DNA of 64,000 nt from Prosapia bicincta (GCA_036971475.1 JBAIZL010000002.1:18663067-18727066); one strand, 5' to 3'. Shown: positions 1 to 13,391, numbered from the stretch's first letter. The notes: generated by a model from the sequence alone, not told the origin. Numbers and translations are program-made.

Positions 1-3000
1 GTATGTAGTAATATTGTATAAAACTAAAACCAAATCTATCCTGACTGGATACTTTGTAAATATATTTTAATGTAGGTATGTAGTAAAATTGTATAAAACT
101 ATAACCAAATCTATCCTGACTGGATACTTTGTAAGTATATTTTAATGTAGGTATGTAGTAATATTATATAAAACTATAACCAAATCTATCCAGACTGGAT
201 ACTTTGTAAGTATATTTTAATTTAGGTATGTAGTTATATTGTATAAAACTATAACCAAATCTATCCTGACTGGATACTTCATAGGTATATTTTAATGTAG
301 GTATGTAGTAAAGTTGAATAACATTATAACCAAATCTATCCTGACTGGATACTTCGTAGGTATATTTTAATGTAGGTATGTAGTAATATTGTATAAAACT
401 ATAACCAAATCTATCCTGACTGGATACTTCGTAAGTATATTTTAATGTAGGTATGTAGAAAAAGTGTATAAAACTATAACCAAATCTATCCTGACTGGAT
501 ACTTTGTAAGTATATTTTAATGTAGGTATGTAGTAAAATTGTATAAAACTATAACCAAATCTATCCTGACTGGATACTTTGTAAGTATATTTTAATGTAG
601 GTATGTAGTAATATTATATAAAACTATAACCAAATCTATCCAGACTGGATACTTTGTAAGTATATTTTAATTTAGGCATGTAGTTATATTGTATAAAACT
701 ATAACCAAATCTATCCTGACTGGATACTTCATAGGTATATTTTAATGTAGGTACGTAGTAATATTGTATAAAACTATTACCAAATCTATCCTGACTGGTT
801 ACTTCGTAAGTATATTTTAATGTAGATATGTAGTAATAATGTATAAAACTATAACCAAATCTATCCTGACTGGATACTTTGTAAGTATATTTTAATGTAG
901 GTATGTAGTAATATTGTATAAAACTATAATCAAATCTATCCTGACTGAATACTTCGTAGGTATATTTCAATATAGGTAGATAGTAAAGTTGAATAACATT
1001 ATAACCCAATTTATCCTGACTGGATACTTCGTAGGTATATTTTAATGTAGGTATGTAGTAATATTTTATAAAACTATAATCAAATCTATCCTGACTGGAT
1101 ACTTCGTAGGTATATTTCAATATAGGTAGATAGTAAAGTTGAATAACATTATAACCAAATCTATCCTGTCTTGACAATCCATAAGTATATTTTAATGTAG
1201 GTATGTGGTAATATTGTATAAAACTATAACCAAATATATCCTGACTGAATACTTCATAGGTACATTTCAATATAGGAAGATAGTAAAGTTGAACAACATT
1301 ATAACCAAATCTATCCAGACTGGATACTTCGTAAGTATATTTTAATGTAGGGATGTAGTAATATTGTATAAAACTATAACCAAATCTACCCTGACTGAAT
1401 ACTTCGTAGGTATATTTCAATATAGGTAGATAGTAAAGTTGAATAACATTATAACCAAATCTATCCTGGCTGGATACTTCGTAGGTATATTTTAATGTAG
1501 GTATGTAGTAATATAGTATAAAACTATAACCAAATCTATCCTGACTGGATACTTCGTAGGTATATTTCAATATAGGTAGATAGTAAAGTTGAATAACATT
1601 ATAACCAAATCTATCCTGGCTGGATACTTCGTAGGTATATTTTTATGTAGGGATGTAGTAATATTGTATAAAACTATAACCAAATCTACCCTGACTGAAT
1701 ACTTCGTAGGTATATTTCAATATAGGTAGATAGTAAAGTTGAATAACATTATAACCAAATCTATCCTGGCTGGATACTTCGTAGGTATATTTTAATGTAG
1801 GTATGTAGTAATATAGTATAAAACTATAACCAAATCTACCCTGACTGAATACTTCGTAGGTATATTTCAATATAGGTAGATAGTAACGTTGAAGAATATT
1901 ATAACCAAATCTATCCTGTCTTGACAATCCATAAGTATATTTTAATGTAGGTATGTGGTAATATTGTATAAAACTATAACCAAATATATCCTGACTGAAT
2001 ACTTCATAGGTACATTTCAATATAGGAAGATAGTAAAGTTGAACAACATTATAACCAAATCTATCCAGACTGGATACTTCGTAAGTATATTTTAATGTAG
2101 GGATGTAGTAATATTGTATAAAACTATAACCAAATCTACCCTGACTGAATACTTCGTAGGTATATTTCAATATAGGTAGATAGTAAAGTTGAATAACATT
2201 ATAACCAAATCTATCCTGGCTGGATACTTCGTAGGTATATTTTAATGTAGGTATGTAGTAATATAGTATAAAACTATAACCAAATCTATCCTGACTGGAT
2301 ACTTCGTAGGTATATTTCAATATAGGTAGATAGTAAAGTTGAATAACATTATAACCAAATCTATCCTGGCTGGATACTTCGTAGGTATATTTTAATGTAG
2401 GGATGTAGTAATATTGTATAAAACTTTAACCAAATCTACCCTGACTGAATACTTCGTAGGTATATTTCAATATAGGTAGATAGTAAAGTTGAATAACATT
2501 ATAACCAAATCTATCCTGGCTGGATACTTCGTAGGTATATTTTAATGTAGGTATGTAGTAATATAGTATAAAACTATAACCAAATCTACCCTGACTGAAT
2601 ACTTCGTAGGTATATTTCAATATAGGTAGATAGTAACGTTGAAGAACATTATAAGCAAATCTATCCTGACTGGATACTTCGTAGGTATATTTTAATGTAG
2701 GTATGTAGTAATATTTTATAAAACTATAACCAAATCTATCCTGACTGGATACTTCGTAGGTATATTTTAATATAGGTAGATAGTAAAGTTGAATAACATT
2801 ATAACCAAATCTATCCTGACTGGATACTTTTTAGGTATATTTTAATGTAGGTATGTAGTAAAATTGTATAAAACTATAACCAAATCTATCCTGACTGAAT
2901 ACTTCGTAGGTATATTTCAATATAGGTAGATAGTAAAGTTGAATAACATTATAACCAAATCTATCCTGACTGGATACTTCATAGGTATATTTTAAGGTAG

Positions 3001-3480
3001 GTATGTAGTAATATTGTATAAACTATAACCAAATCTATCCTGACTGAATACTTCGTAGGTATATTTCAATATAGGTAGATAGTAAAGTTGAATAACATTA
3101 TAACCAAATCTATCCTGACTGGATACTTCATAGGTATATTTTAATGTAGGTATGTAGTAATATTGTATAAACTATAACCAAATCTATCCTGACTGAATAC
3201 TTCGTAGGTATATTTCAATATAGGTAGATATTAAAGTTGAATAACATTATAACCAAATCTATCCTGACTGGATACTTCGTAGGTATATTTCAATATAGGT
3301 AGATAGTAACGTTGAATAACATAATAACCAAATCTATCCTGACTGGATACTTCGTAGGTATATTTCTATATTGGTAGATAGTAAAGTTGAATAACATTAT
3401 AACCAAACCTACCCTGACTGGATACTTCATAGGTATATTTTAATGTAGGTATATAGTCATGTTGTATAAAATTATAACCA
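1..3480. repeat. 75-bp satellite/minisatellite array with higher-order structure
   Basis: About 46 tandem units of 75 bp; five 60-base lines hold exactly four units, and the phase holds from 1 to about 3015. Two unit types are visible: one opening gtatgtagtaatattgta and one opening gtagatagtaaagttgaata. To about 900 the array is mostly the first type; after that the two alternate as a 150-bp dimer. A 750-bp (ten-unit) higher-order repeat is marked by the variant ttgacaatcc at 1171 and again at 1921. Single-base deletions near 3020 and 3170 break the phase, and units decay toward 3480. Because 75 is divisible by three, minus-strand frames stay open for hundreds of codons (614-1570, 1643-2320) with a 25-residue period; this is a by-product of the period unless shown otherwise. 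The array runs off the left edge. Confidence 0.97.
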
Positions 3481-3534
3481 AAAGTTAAATTTTTAGATTT
3501 TAAGTTTAGGATTAAAATAAACTGACTTTGTCGT

Positions 3535-3855
3535 AGTGCAGTGTGCTGTAGCTACTGCGCGGCCGGTTCACGCTAAACACGCTATTAAAGAGTAACATTA
3601 AAAATGTGCAGAAAAATTAACCTTTTGCATTTTCTGCGGAAAAACATTTATAATAGTGTTCTACACATTAAAATGAGTAATTAAAAAAAAAAAAAAAAAT
3701 TTTTTTTAACAATATCAATAAGACTCGTTTACGCTGTACATGCTATTATAACCTAACTTTAAAATGTGGAAAAAGTTACTTTCCGTACTTTTTGCGGAAA
3801 AAAAGTTGAAATTCGTATTCTACACATTAAAACGAGTAATATAATAACAAAAAAA
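3535..3855. repeat. Diverged tandem duplication, ~161-bp offset
   Basis: Two diverged copies of a roughly 125-bp segment. Each has acgctNNacaYgctatt, then an aaaatgtg(c/g) stretch, a tgcggaaaaa core, and ctacacattaaaaYgagtaat at the end. The first copy starts near 3570 and the second near 3731. Their common ancestry is clear but function is not. Confidence 0.7.
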
Positions 3856-6080
3856 GTTTAGCACCAACGTCATTAAGTCTATATTTTTATCACAAATTTT
3901 ACTAGAACTAATAAATATATTTGTACATTATAGCTATGAGTAACCCAATTCCGTAGAGTGTTTCTACAAACATGTGAATTTAAGCGAAACAGTTTTTGTC
4001 CAAATTCTTTACATAAAAATTAACGAAAATAATAGGTCTATTTCTCGTAGCTTTAGGCTTACACAGAGATTTGGCTTGATTTAAACAGGTTTTAAAATGA
4101 AACTATTTAATGACCGGGACTAAGCAAATAGTTGTCGTAGCAACTTTAAATTTAATACATTTTTTATTATCCCTAAATATAGGAGAGATGCAATTTTTTT
4201 TTCACCCAGCAAAATTCTAGTATGCAAGAAAACAACAAAACTTGATAAACAGCTTAAATGCTTATTTATTTGTACCAAAACCTTTGGTTTATCTAGGTTT
4301 TGACTAGATAATAGTGAATAATTTAAAATTCTCAAGTCTATACTGAACTAACATGTACTCTGTGGGTGTACAATTCCGTACATTTACCTTGTAAATATAG
4401 ATTACATTACTTACACAATTAAGATTAGTTCTGCATTGATTTTTGTCAAAATAGTTTAGGTTATGATCATTGTCAGAAAGTTTGAGCGGAACAAAATATT
4501 TAAGAGAAACTTTTAGACACTGATACTATAATAGTCACACAAAATCAATGTCACTATTTACTCAAAATTCAACAATGGTAAATATTAGAAGAGTGCGCTC
4601 AAATTGCACTAAAGACTAGTTTAATAATGCAGACTAGTTTTGGCAACGATGGTTGGCCAAATCTAGCATAGTTGGTTAGCACTTTTAATATTTGCTTCTG
4701 GTGGATCTAATTAACTAAATATTCCTCGAAAATACCAAATTTTTGTATAACTAAGAATATTCTAACCGAACAGTTTAGAAATGTTGTAAACTAAGCTACA
4801 TATAGTTTTAGTTTTAAATACGGAACTGTTTAATAAAGAGACATTTAGTTATATAGTTGGGTGTACAGGCACACCCAGCATTGAGGATATATTTCAGGTT
4901 TTTCAACTTTTAAGCACGATTTACAGTTTATTTGTTCACGACACCTAAACGACACTTAAAGTTCATTTGTTTTTGTTTAGAGAATGGGTTTCCAAACTGG
5001 GGGTCGTGAAGACAACTCGAGGGGGGGGGGGCGATACCAGTTGGAAAATAACAAAATAAATTGAATATATTTAATATTATAGGAACAAACGTGATGTTGC
5101 TAATGACCTGGATTGTGCCCTTACTAAAATACAACTTTAAATAGGCATGCTAGTGTAAAAATGCAAGCTCAAGCATCTCACTAACAGATTTTTCTCTTGC
5201 CAGTTAAAATATACCTTGCAAATTAAAACTTGAAATGTTGTATCTATGTATCTAAGTATGTATAAATAAATACATAAATTGTTTTCTATATACATAATAT
5301 TATAATTTTTTTCATATGCCCATACCATTTATTTATAGCGTAAAGTGGAGGGTGCGTGGGAGGATTCATTTCAAGAGGAGCAGGAGTGGTACCAACAGGT
5401 TTGGGAGCTCTTGGTTTAGATTATGTTTTTGAGTAAAATATTTTAAAGGACAAAAAGACGGATTTGCTAAAACTTTGTAAAGTTTTACCCGAGTACTGGA
5501 ATTTGCTTATAAAAACAAAAATTACAACATATTCAAACTAAAAAGAGATCTAGTAACAGACGTTTTGGTAAGGGTTCTGGTATTGTCTGAGTGAGGGATA
5601 ATTTGGCCAAAAAATAGCAACAATTACATCGCAGAAGCTAAATTTTTACGCTTTTCCGAGGTTACATCAAAAGTACACAGTTACCATGAGTTTTTACGAA
5701 AATTACCTGCTTTGCTTTCCGAATTAATACAAACTCAACTCTATAAAGTTTACACAAACAAAAAATAGATTATATTATACAGTATTATTATACAGTAGTA
5801 TATTATATTTTAGAAAGCTATGTAATAAAACCTAATTAGAATATTGTTAAAAAAATAAAACAGTGTTGGAGAAATAATTATATAACAAGTAATCTAATAC
5901 AATTTTTTTTTAAAGTCAATTACCACTTGGGTCAACAAAATTTGTTTAAATTTTAGTTACTTTTTAATTAATATAAATATGTATATACGTATGACAAAAT
6001 CACAATATTAAGTGGCAAAATAAAAAGTGAAATTAATTATTAAAATTGATTAATTAAATGTAATTAATGAATTATTATCT
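3856..6080. other. AT-rich DNA without recognisable gene
   Basis: No coding region with family features was seen on either strand; the short open frames here (4120-4335, 4928-5134, 5137-5328) have no recognisable composition or motif. An 11-base G run lies at 5021-5031, preceded by tttccaaactgggggtcg at 4989-5006. That wording resembles hAT-type transposon ends, but no second terminus was found. Confidence 0.6.
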
Positions 6081-6240
6081 GAAAAAAAACTGTATTAACT
6101 CCAACTGTCATCCACTACAAGTTTAAAAACATGTATTTAAACTTGAGTGGATGAATAAAAAGTGTTTTACTAACGATAAAAAATTTGAACAAGATATCTT
6201 ATATATAAGGAGAGTGTGAACTAACAGAAGGAATTGAAAA
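6081..6240 (+). repeat. ~155-bp dispersed repeat, copy 1
   Basis: Member of a family also present at 6751-6857 (minus, partial), 6936-7090 (minus) and 57564-57719 (plus). Shared text includes tgtattaac, a hairpin, ttgaacaagata, gtgtgaactaa and gaattgaaaaa. Near 6108-6155 a near-perfect inverted repeat pairs tcatccact-(a)-caagtttaaa with tttaaacttgagtggatga. No protein is encoded. A short non-autonomous element is the likely explanation. Confidence 0.75.
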
Positions 6241-6750
6241 ACAAATGCAATTAACAAGCAATACAATTAAGCTACATTGTGCCAGACCTATATTAAGCCA
6301 CATGTAAGACGTTAATGGCCAAAAAAAGTTAACTTATATTGGAGTTCATAGCTTTTATTTTAATTTTCGCTACAAAGCACATTTTTAAAACTTAACAACC
6401 TTTTGGTGAAATGTGTTTTAAATTCTTAATTTCTCCTATAGGTCTATAGGTAAATTTTAGATAAGGGGAAATTGTGTTCATTAGAAAACTAATTAGAATA
6501 TTTTATTGGGAATTTAATTTTAGGGTCTTGAGGGAAAAGTATATTAATATTTGTGAAAATTACCTGGAGAGGAGCGGTGCGAATGATCCGATTGCTATAC
6601 ATTTTTTAGACATAATTTGGTTAATATCTTAATTGTCAATTTGACTTCAAGATCACTAAAAGTCAATAAGTTCAATTTATAAACATCGGCTCTAAACATT
6701 TTGATTTAAGCTATATCATTTCTTACCTAGAAGACCGAGAAGAATACGCT

Positions 6751-6857
6751 TTTTCAACTCCTTCTTTTAGTTCAAACCTTCCTTTATATATATAGGCTTA
6801 TTTATATCTTGTTCAAACATTCAATCGTTAGTAAACTACTTTTTATTCATCCAGCCT
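6751..6857 (-). repeat. ~155-bp dispersed repeat, copy 2 (partial)
   Basis: Reverse complement of the copy at 6081-6240, covering its right two thirds: ggatgaataaaaag, actaacgatt, ttgaacaagata and gaactaa are recognisable. The left hairpin arm is missing. Confidence 0.7.
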
Positions 6858-6935
6858 GGTTCATTCAAATACAATATTTTAAACAATCATTGTATATTAT
6901 TGTATATAATATGGTTAAAATATTATTATTTAATA

Positions 6936-7090
6936 TTTCTCAATTCTATTAGTTCACACTATCCTTATAATTAGGCTGTATTGTTCAAATTTTCAATTGT
7001 TAATAAAATACTTTTTATTCATCCAATCAAGTTTAAACAAATTTTTTAAAACCTGTAGTCGATGACACATGATGTTAATATAGTTTTTCA
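6936..7090 (-). repeat. ~155-bp dispersed repeat, copy 3
   Basis: Nearly full-length minus-strand copy. Read on the minus strand it runs ttgaaaaactatattaac, a tcatcgactaca hairpin region, ggatgaataaaaagta, ttgaacaata and gtgtgaactaatagaatt. It is closer to the 57.6-kb copy than to its neighbour at 6081. Confidence 0.72.
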
Positions 7091-7257
7091 AATATGAATT
7101 CATTATTTAAATGTAATTACTTAATTTTAGTTTTATATGGGAGGAAATGTTTTTTACAAAATGAGCGAGGTATGCAATATTGTTATTTAGTCCCACTTGG
7201 CTTAAAATAAGTTATAACATATGATTTTTTAAACTGTTTTTATAACGGTAAAATTAA

Positions 7258-7520
7258 AACAGGTAACTCTAAATCTCACTATACAGTACATAGTTTATTA
7301 CAAAAGGTAACTCTAAACCTCACTATACAGTACATAGTTTATTACAAAAGGTAACTCTAAATCTCACTATACAGTACATAGTTTATTACAAAAGGTAACT
7401 CTAAATCTCACTATACAGTACATAGTTTATTACAAAAGGTAACTCTAAATCTCACTATACAGTACATAGTTTATTACAAAAGGTAACTCTAAACCTCACT
7501 ATACAGTACATAGTTTATTA
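7258..7520. repeat. 44-bp tandem repeat, about six copies
   Basis: Unit aggtaactctaaatctcac followed by tatacagtacatagtttatta. Copies start at 7262, 7306, 7350, 7394, 7438 and 7482; two carry aaacctc instead of aaatctc. In reverse complement the unit matches sequence just downstream of the hammerhead relic at 16143-16184 (taaacta..., gagatttagagt). It therefore appears to be an amplified piece of that element's tail. Confidence 0.93.
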
Positions 7521-7575
7521 AAACAACCAGACTAGTTTTGCCTTCATCAGTGCTTCTCTACTACAGCTACTAATT
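7521..7575 (-). repeat. PLE-type hammerhead relic, stem II lost (family C)
   Basis: Read on the minus strand: cactgatgaaggcaaaac, then tagtctgg and ttttaataaacta. It aligns with the 16.14-kb relic on both sides, but the stem II hairpin and the GAA are reduced to a few bases. The palindrome actagt is retained. The 44-bp tandem units begin directly after it. Confidence 0.5.
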
Positions 7576-9239
7576 AATTTAACAGCTGATTTTATATTAT
7601 AGGTTATGTGGTAGAAGGGCTGTTTTAACGCATAGTTTTGTTACTTTATTTATATTAATTGTAATTATTTAATAAAATGTAACTAAAATAAAATTTTGCT
7701 ATGTTGATATAAGTAGGAATTGACTTTAATTCTTGTTTTTTTATTATAAAATACTTGTTAGTTTGAATTTTAGCTATATGTTATTCAGGAGGCTAATTTT
7801 AATTGTAAATAAAAAAATGCTTATTTTAAAACTTTTAAAAGTGTATGTAAAATGTATTGGATTAAAATGACTAAGTTTCAAATATTTTAAATTATACTGA
7901 TAGTGTTTTACTTGGCATCCAAATTGTTACACATGTTTATAATAAAGACGCTGTAGATAGGTTGTCTACAGGTTGTATTCTCGGGCTATTACTATGTTCC
8001 AGTGCTTTTCTAATGTTTTATTTAATTATTAATAAAGGTTTTAATGCTAAAGTTTTTAAAGTTAAACAAGGTCCTCAGTAAAAGTGCCCTTTAGAAACGT
8101 TCTTTTCAAGAAGTAATTAATTTGAAATTAAATCTGCTGTAAAACAAACAACGCTAAGCTTTTCTGTCTGCAAACTTTTCTCTGTTGTTAATTCAAGACG
8201 CATTTTTACATTTAATTGCAAATTCCACGTACAGTCTATTCCGGTAATTAAAACTGTCGAAGTACTGTTTATCCTGTCAAGGACTGTACATTATTTGTTC
8301 GTTTTGTTTCACAAAGTGATGTTTTAGCAACGCGAAATTGTTGCTTGTAAGTAATTCATAAGCATTAATTATGCATGGGAAGAGGGCAGAAGCCAAGGGC
8401 AGCGGGAGATGGCACGTGCTAGAGGCTTACAAAATTTATAAAAAAGTTCCCCAAAATATACCTTTTGTTCAGTATACTGCCGGTGCATTGATTCGCCTTG
8501 CGGTTAATGTTTCTTACAGAATAACATCGGAAATCGTTAGGGGTTTCCTCATGGATTCTGTTTCCACCCGTCCTTTGTACAGTTTACTTGGTTTAGTACA
8601 AATTTTATTCTGAGAACATTTTATATTCCACATTTCTTGTTTATGTATTTTAAATAAACGGAACTAGTCCCATGAACAGTTGTTAAATTAATATGTATCA
8701 CTTATAGGCTAAAGGATAGTCTCACATTAAAAAAACGAAACGTATTATACGTATATTTACTAAGACTAGTAAATACGACACTCTATATTCTATTGGCAAC
8801 CTTTATCTTTGTTTTCGCTTCAGTACACATATGTCTTACAGCTTTAATTAAATTCAAACTTATTGATGTTTCCTGAAATGTTTTCCATAGTTGATTTTGT
8901 GGGATGCTGTCATACGATTGTTTTAAATCTACATATAATTATAGCGACCATATTTTTACTAGACAAAATCGGGACAACCGATTTTTGGTTGTAGTAGAAT
9001 GTAAGATTTATTAGAATCGTATCATATTATGTAACATAATATCAATATTAGTTAGAATGTTCTAAATTAAATTATCTCAATAAAATTTCTAACAGTTAAG
9101 AATTCCATTTTAGGCGTATTTAATTATTAAAATTTTTAATTTCGGAAAGAGCAAATATATCACAGTTTATGTGATGCACTTGAAATTCGGGACAAAAAAA
9201 ATCAAAGCTTCGGGCTTTATAAAAATCAGTGTTCCAATT

Positions 9240-9242
<3 letters not shown>
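7576..9242. other. AT-rich DNA, no convincing gene
   Basis: An 80-codon plus-strand frame at 8371-8613 is open and basic at its N-terminus. It has no splice context, signal peptide or family motif I can recognise, and the region is otherwise stop-rich. Nothing else could be supported. Confidence 0.5.
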
Positions 9243-9279
<37 letters not shown>

Positions 9280-9290
9280 GCGCGCGCGCA

Positions 9291-9321
<31 letters not shown>

Positions 9322-9339
9322 GCACACACACACACACAC
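9243..9339. repeat. Compound (CA)n/(CG)n microsatellite
   Basis: (CA)n at 9243-9276, a CG-rich segment, (CA)n, (CG)n and (CA)n again. It can alternate between Z-DNA-prone CG and CA tracts. The open frames it creates on both strands are compositional. Confidence 0.97.
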
Positions 9340-10207
9340 CCCTATACGTGTTTGTGGAGACTTGGCCGGACGCAAACTCTACACGCCTCTTGTGGGTACT
9401 CTTAGATCTAGTGAAGTAATCAACGTGAAATTTTGTATGTAGGTTTTAAAAATTGTTATTAGTAAACACACAACTTATTCTTTTATGTAACTGGAAATTT
9501 ACATTTACGTTTAATACATTCCTTCCGAGGACACAGTTACAGTGTGCACAGGCACGTGTGCATGGTATGTTGGAGGCTCTCTGCCTGACTATTATCGACC
9601 TGAGTCATCACTTCCGTAAGTGCCTGTCCCACCGATGTTTACGTCTACGATCATAAGAAGTTGAGATATCGGCTAAATGTGCAATTAAAAGACCGGACTA
9701 GAGTAGTCTGATCTGCAACACTTACAGATGAAACCAAAGCACCTTGTGACATCAAGATGTGATCAATTTAAACGGTAGACCTCTACATTGAATGTTTTTG
9801 GTTTCAGACACTATTAAATTCTGCAATATTAAAAAAAAAATTAATGCATTTAAAAAAATAATTCAAGTTTTCTTCATTCTGCCAAGTTTAATCATGACTG
9901 AAATTTTGTTCTATATACAGTATATTACAAAGTTTTACATTTAAACTCTTTTATTAAAAAAATAATTTTTCTAGAGAAAAGTAACATATATAAACGATTA
10001 CAAATATTTTCTTGATTTATAAATACAAGGAGGTATGAAACTCTATCAAAATTATTTTAAAAAAAATGAAAACAACTATTTTTATCTGTTTAAACCATGC
10101 AAAATGTCTGCCTCCTCGTAGAACATAATATAATATAGATTATTTTGTAGAAGAAAAATCTTAAATCTTAGTCTACGGTAACATATAATTGTATATGTAT
10201 GAATTGG

Positions 10208-10211
<4 letters not shown>
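9340..10211. other. No recognisable feature
   Basis: Mixed-composition sequence grading into AT-rich DNA. The 67-codon frame at 9453-9656 shows no family motif. Confidence 0.5.

Positions 10212-10262
<51 letters not shown>
10212..10262. repeat. (TA)n microsatellite
   Basis: Uninterrupted TA dinucleotides over about 50 bp. Confidence 0.97.
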
Positions 10263-10265
<3 letters not shown>

Positions 10266-11777
10266 ATCGTTCCCAAAAATTTAGGTTTCTTATTACTGAC
10301 AAATAAAAGCAAAAATAAATTCAAGTTCTATCTATCTATACAAACTTTAAATCTTACAATATAAAAAATCCAAGGTTTATAGAATATTGCAAATATTATT
10401 TATACCTCCCAAAATATATAGATTGAACGTATTTGTATTTAAAATAAAGCACAAACTCATTCCTACAAACATGGCAAAATATCAACGGATACTCGAAAAC
10501 AAGTTAGGCAAGTGTGACTGAATAGCCTGGCCTAAACAATTTAAAAACATAACTTTATAGATATGTAGTCGTTTTGATAGATGTGAAATTATGAATTAGT
10601 TATAACACCAGTTGCTTACAACTAAATGAAATATCAGGGTGTTTTTTTCTAAATCTTCCGTTTTGTGTTTGAAATTCGAACAATTAAAGTTAATGTGTAA
10701 GATTTAAAATTTACAAAACGTATACAATTTTAACACGATGTTTAAAAATATATGAAATTGCCGATTGCATGTATTTAAAGTTTAGAGCCTCCTTCCTCGA
10801 ACAGTTTCACTATTCGATTAAGCAACTAAAACATCATTATAACCAGTGTAACATAGGTCTTCAAGTTGCGCGTTTAAAAACGTGGGTGGTCATTTTAGGG
10901 CAATAATGGAAATAGTTGTGATAAAACTAACTTGGCTAACTTTTTTCATATGCTGGGCATGACTCTGGACATACCGCAGTATTAGTAAACTCACAGCAAC
11001 TGGAAACTTGTCGTAACTAACGTGGTAACATAAACTTAGCAGAATCTTACTTTTATGTGTTCCGAAATCTTTATAAATTTTTTTAACCCCAATTTTTACT
11101 CTTTTGACCTAATCCTAAACGCAAAATCGATGATTCGCCAAACGGATTTTGTGAACCTAGAGACAGATCTTACTCATAGATATCTTCACTCATTAATATT
11201 AAAATATTATATATCATTTATTTATAGGAAAACCGTTTAAGAAAAACTATTACTTTTTTTAAATTGACCTCGATATTTTATTTCTTTTCTTAAAACTCAC
11301 AATATGACAAGGTTCAGTTTTATCTGAGAAGGATGCTCAAATATAAACTGTACTTTTCTCTGATCCGTTTACTGTGAAATATTTCTACAGTAGCCTTCAG
11401 TTATATACAGTAATAACATGATTTCATTTGTTCTCTGAAAGCTATTTGTAGAATTCTATTTAAACAAGAAGAAAGAGTTTAGCAGTCATTTCAAGACTCT
11501 GACAAAACCCACAAGTACCATTTTCAAGTCTTACAATTTGATGGCTATTATACTACTATTTATTCGCCACAATTAATCCTTTCATATTTGAAAACTACTG
11601 TAGGCATTTGTGGCTTTAGACGTTGCGGGCCATGGGCGACTCTTTATTGGTGTCTAGTCCTGGGGATTTAGTTGGAAAAAATGATAATGTTACTTAATGA
11701 TAGAGGATTTAACGTATATTCTTGAAATTTATTAAGCTTAAACTATTACTGTTTACTAAACCATTCATGCTATAATA

Positions 11778-11778
<1 letters not shown>
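10263..11778. other. AT-rich DNA, no recognisable gene
   Basis: No open frame with coding character and no repeat of note were seen on either strand. Confidence 0.5.

Positions 11779-11842
<64 letters not shown>
11779..11842. repeat. (TA)n microsatellite
   Basis: About 64 bp of uninterrupted TA. Confidence 0.97.
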
Positions 11843-11844
<2 letters not shown>

Positions 11845-13027
11845 TTTGTGTTTCTTAAACAAAATTTTAAAATAATCCCTTGTTTAAAACGAATTGAAAC
11901 AATATGGAAAATGAACAATCAACTATAAAAATAGCCTTTACTATGGAATTACATTCATTGGAATACATAAATAGTTCAACTCATGTAACATTATGTCACG
12001 GTTCTCGTCGGCGCGGAGATACTGTTGACAAATTTATAGTAGAGTTCTGTCTTTTTATACATAAACTTAATATATTTAGCCCATAATATGATGGCCTAAA
12101 CTAAAATCTGTTTTAGAAAGCATTATTTTATTCTACATTTGTATTGATTGTTATATAACCTTTCAAAGTTAAACCATAATCCATAATTGGTGGGTTAGCG
12201 TTATTATATTGATGAGAAGTATGACCATGTGTATTTACAAATATGCGATTGATAGGATAACATAAACTCTCAACGCTTCTATATCCAATCCATCGAACTG
12301 GTTTAGTCCATGTCAACTTACCTAATCATTAAACGACGAGAAGCAGAGTCTATGTACTTCGGTCATATATAAAGAATAAATACCACAACGCTAAAACGCT
12401 ATAGAAAATCTTAGGTTGTATTTTAATAGCACAATACGTCTTGTATTTCAAGAATAGAATGAGAGTATGGAACGGTTTCCACAATTCTAACTTGCAATAC
12501 TAATGTTCTATGTGGTTAATATGTTGGAACATGCAATAGAAACCAATAGTATATTGTCAGAATATCGCAGCATAGCGTACAAGTTGCCATTTATTATGAT
12601 CAACGTATGTGTAGGTCTACTACGTGTTAATTTCTATGTTTGCACTAAAGAGATAAATAATCATAGGGAATCAGAGGCTGAAGTCGAGGATAGAAATAAT
12701 TATTGTTTTCATTTTTATATAAATATTTCGACATTGGGAGAAAATTATCATATTTAAAACTCATATGAAGAAAATTTGACTATTCTCTTTTTAGCTAAGA
12801 GAAAAGCACATTATATAGGACAAAACTGTAGGTGTTATTTTATTCTAAATACAATCTTTACAAATCTTTTGGAGGGCTATTCAATACCCACTAACCTTAG
12901 TGATTCACGTTTAATCTTCGAATCTAAATGAAAGAAAGAGATGAGGATGCTTGAATGAAGGAAGCCAGATCAGCGTCGTACGTAAATCGTATGAGAATAC
13001 TTCCAAGATAGTGATCATCGCCCGTAG
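11843..13027. other. AT-rich DNA, no recognisable gene
   Basis: Several 60-84 codon frames (11904-12086, 12128-12316 minus, 12503-12757) lack recognisable motifs or splice context. Confidence 0.5.

Positions 13028-13076
<49 letters not shown>
13028..13076. repeat. (TA)n microsatellite abutting a foldback
   Basis: About 48 bp of TA immediately left of the inverted-repeat element at 13095-13330. The same pairing of TA tract and hammerhead-bearing fragment recurs at 38.9-39.4 kb. Confidence 0.95.
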
Positions 13077-13081
<5 letters not shown>

Positions 13082-13094
13082 CATATATAATAAT

Positions 13095-13330
13095 TAATTA
13101 AAAATATTTCAAAAACAAGAATACTTTTAATGAATATATTTATTCAAAGCTTTTCGCCGATAAAATAGTACCAGCATCTTCAGGAAAATAATTATCTAAT
13201 CCTATATATTTAATGATTAGATAATTATTTTCCTGAAGATGCTGGTACTATTGTATCGGCGAAAAGCTTTGAATAAATATATTCATTAAAAGTATTCTTG
13301 TTTTTGAAATATTTTTAATTTATTAACTAT
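13095..13330. mobile_element. Foldback fragment of Penelope-like element with two hammerhead motifs (family A)
   Basis: Two arms of about 105 bp in inverted orientation around a short centre near 13195-13215. Each arm carries the same motif, at 13142-13197 (minus) and 13229-13274 (plus). In the plus copy: CTGAAGA 13233-13239, one extra T, stem II GCTGGTAC 13241-13248 pairing with GTATCGGC 13253-13260, GAA 13261-13263, self-complementary AAGCTT 13264-13269, T 13270, then GAAT 13271-13274. Part of GAAT pairs with the TTTC before the core. This matches a hammerhead with a palindromic, dimer-forming stem III, as described for PLE terminal repeats. A near-identical single arm lies at 39220-39360. 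Confidence 0.82.
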
Positions 13331-13391
13331 ATTACAAGAAAACATATCACCATATTTAATATATATATATACACAATAAACACTATGAGCT

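Noticed and set aside
8371..8613. 80-codon plus-strand frame as a gene
   Set aside because: No recognisable domain, signal peptide or splice context; left as unassigned.
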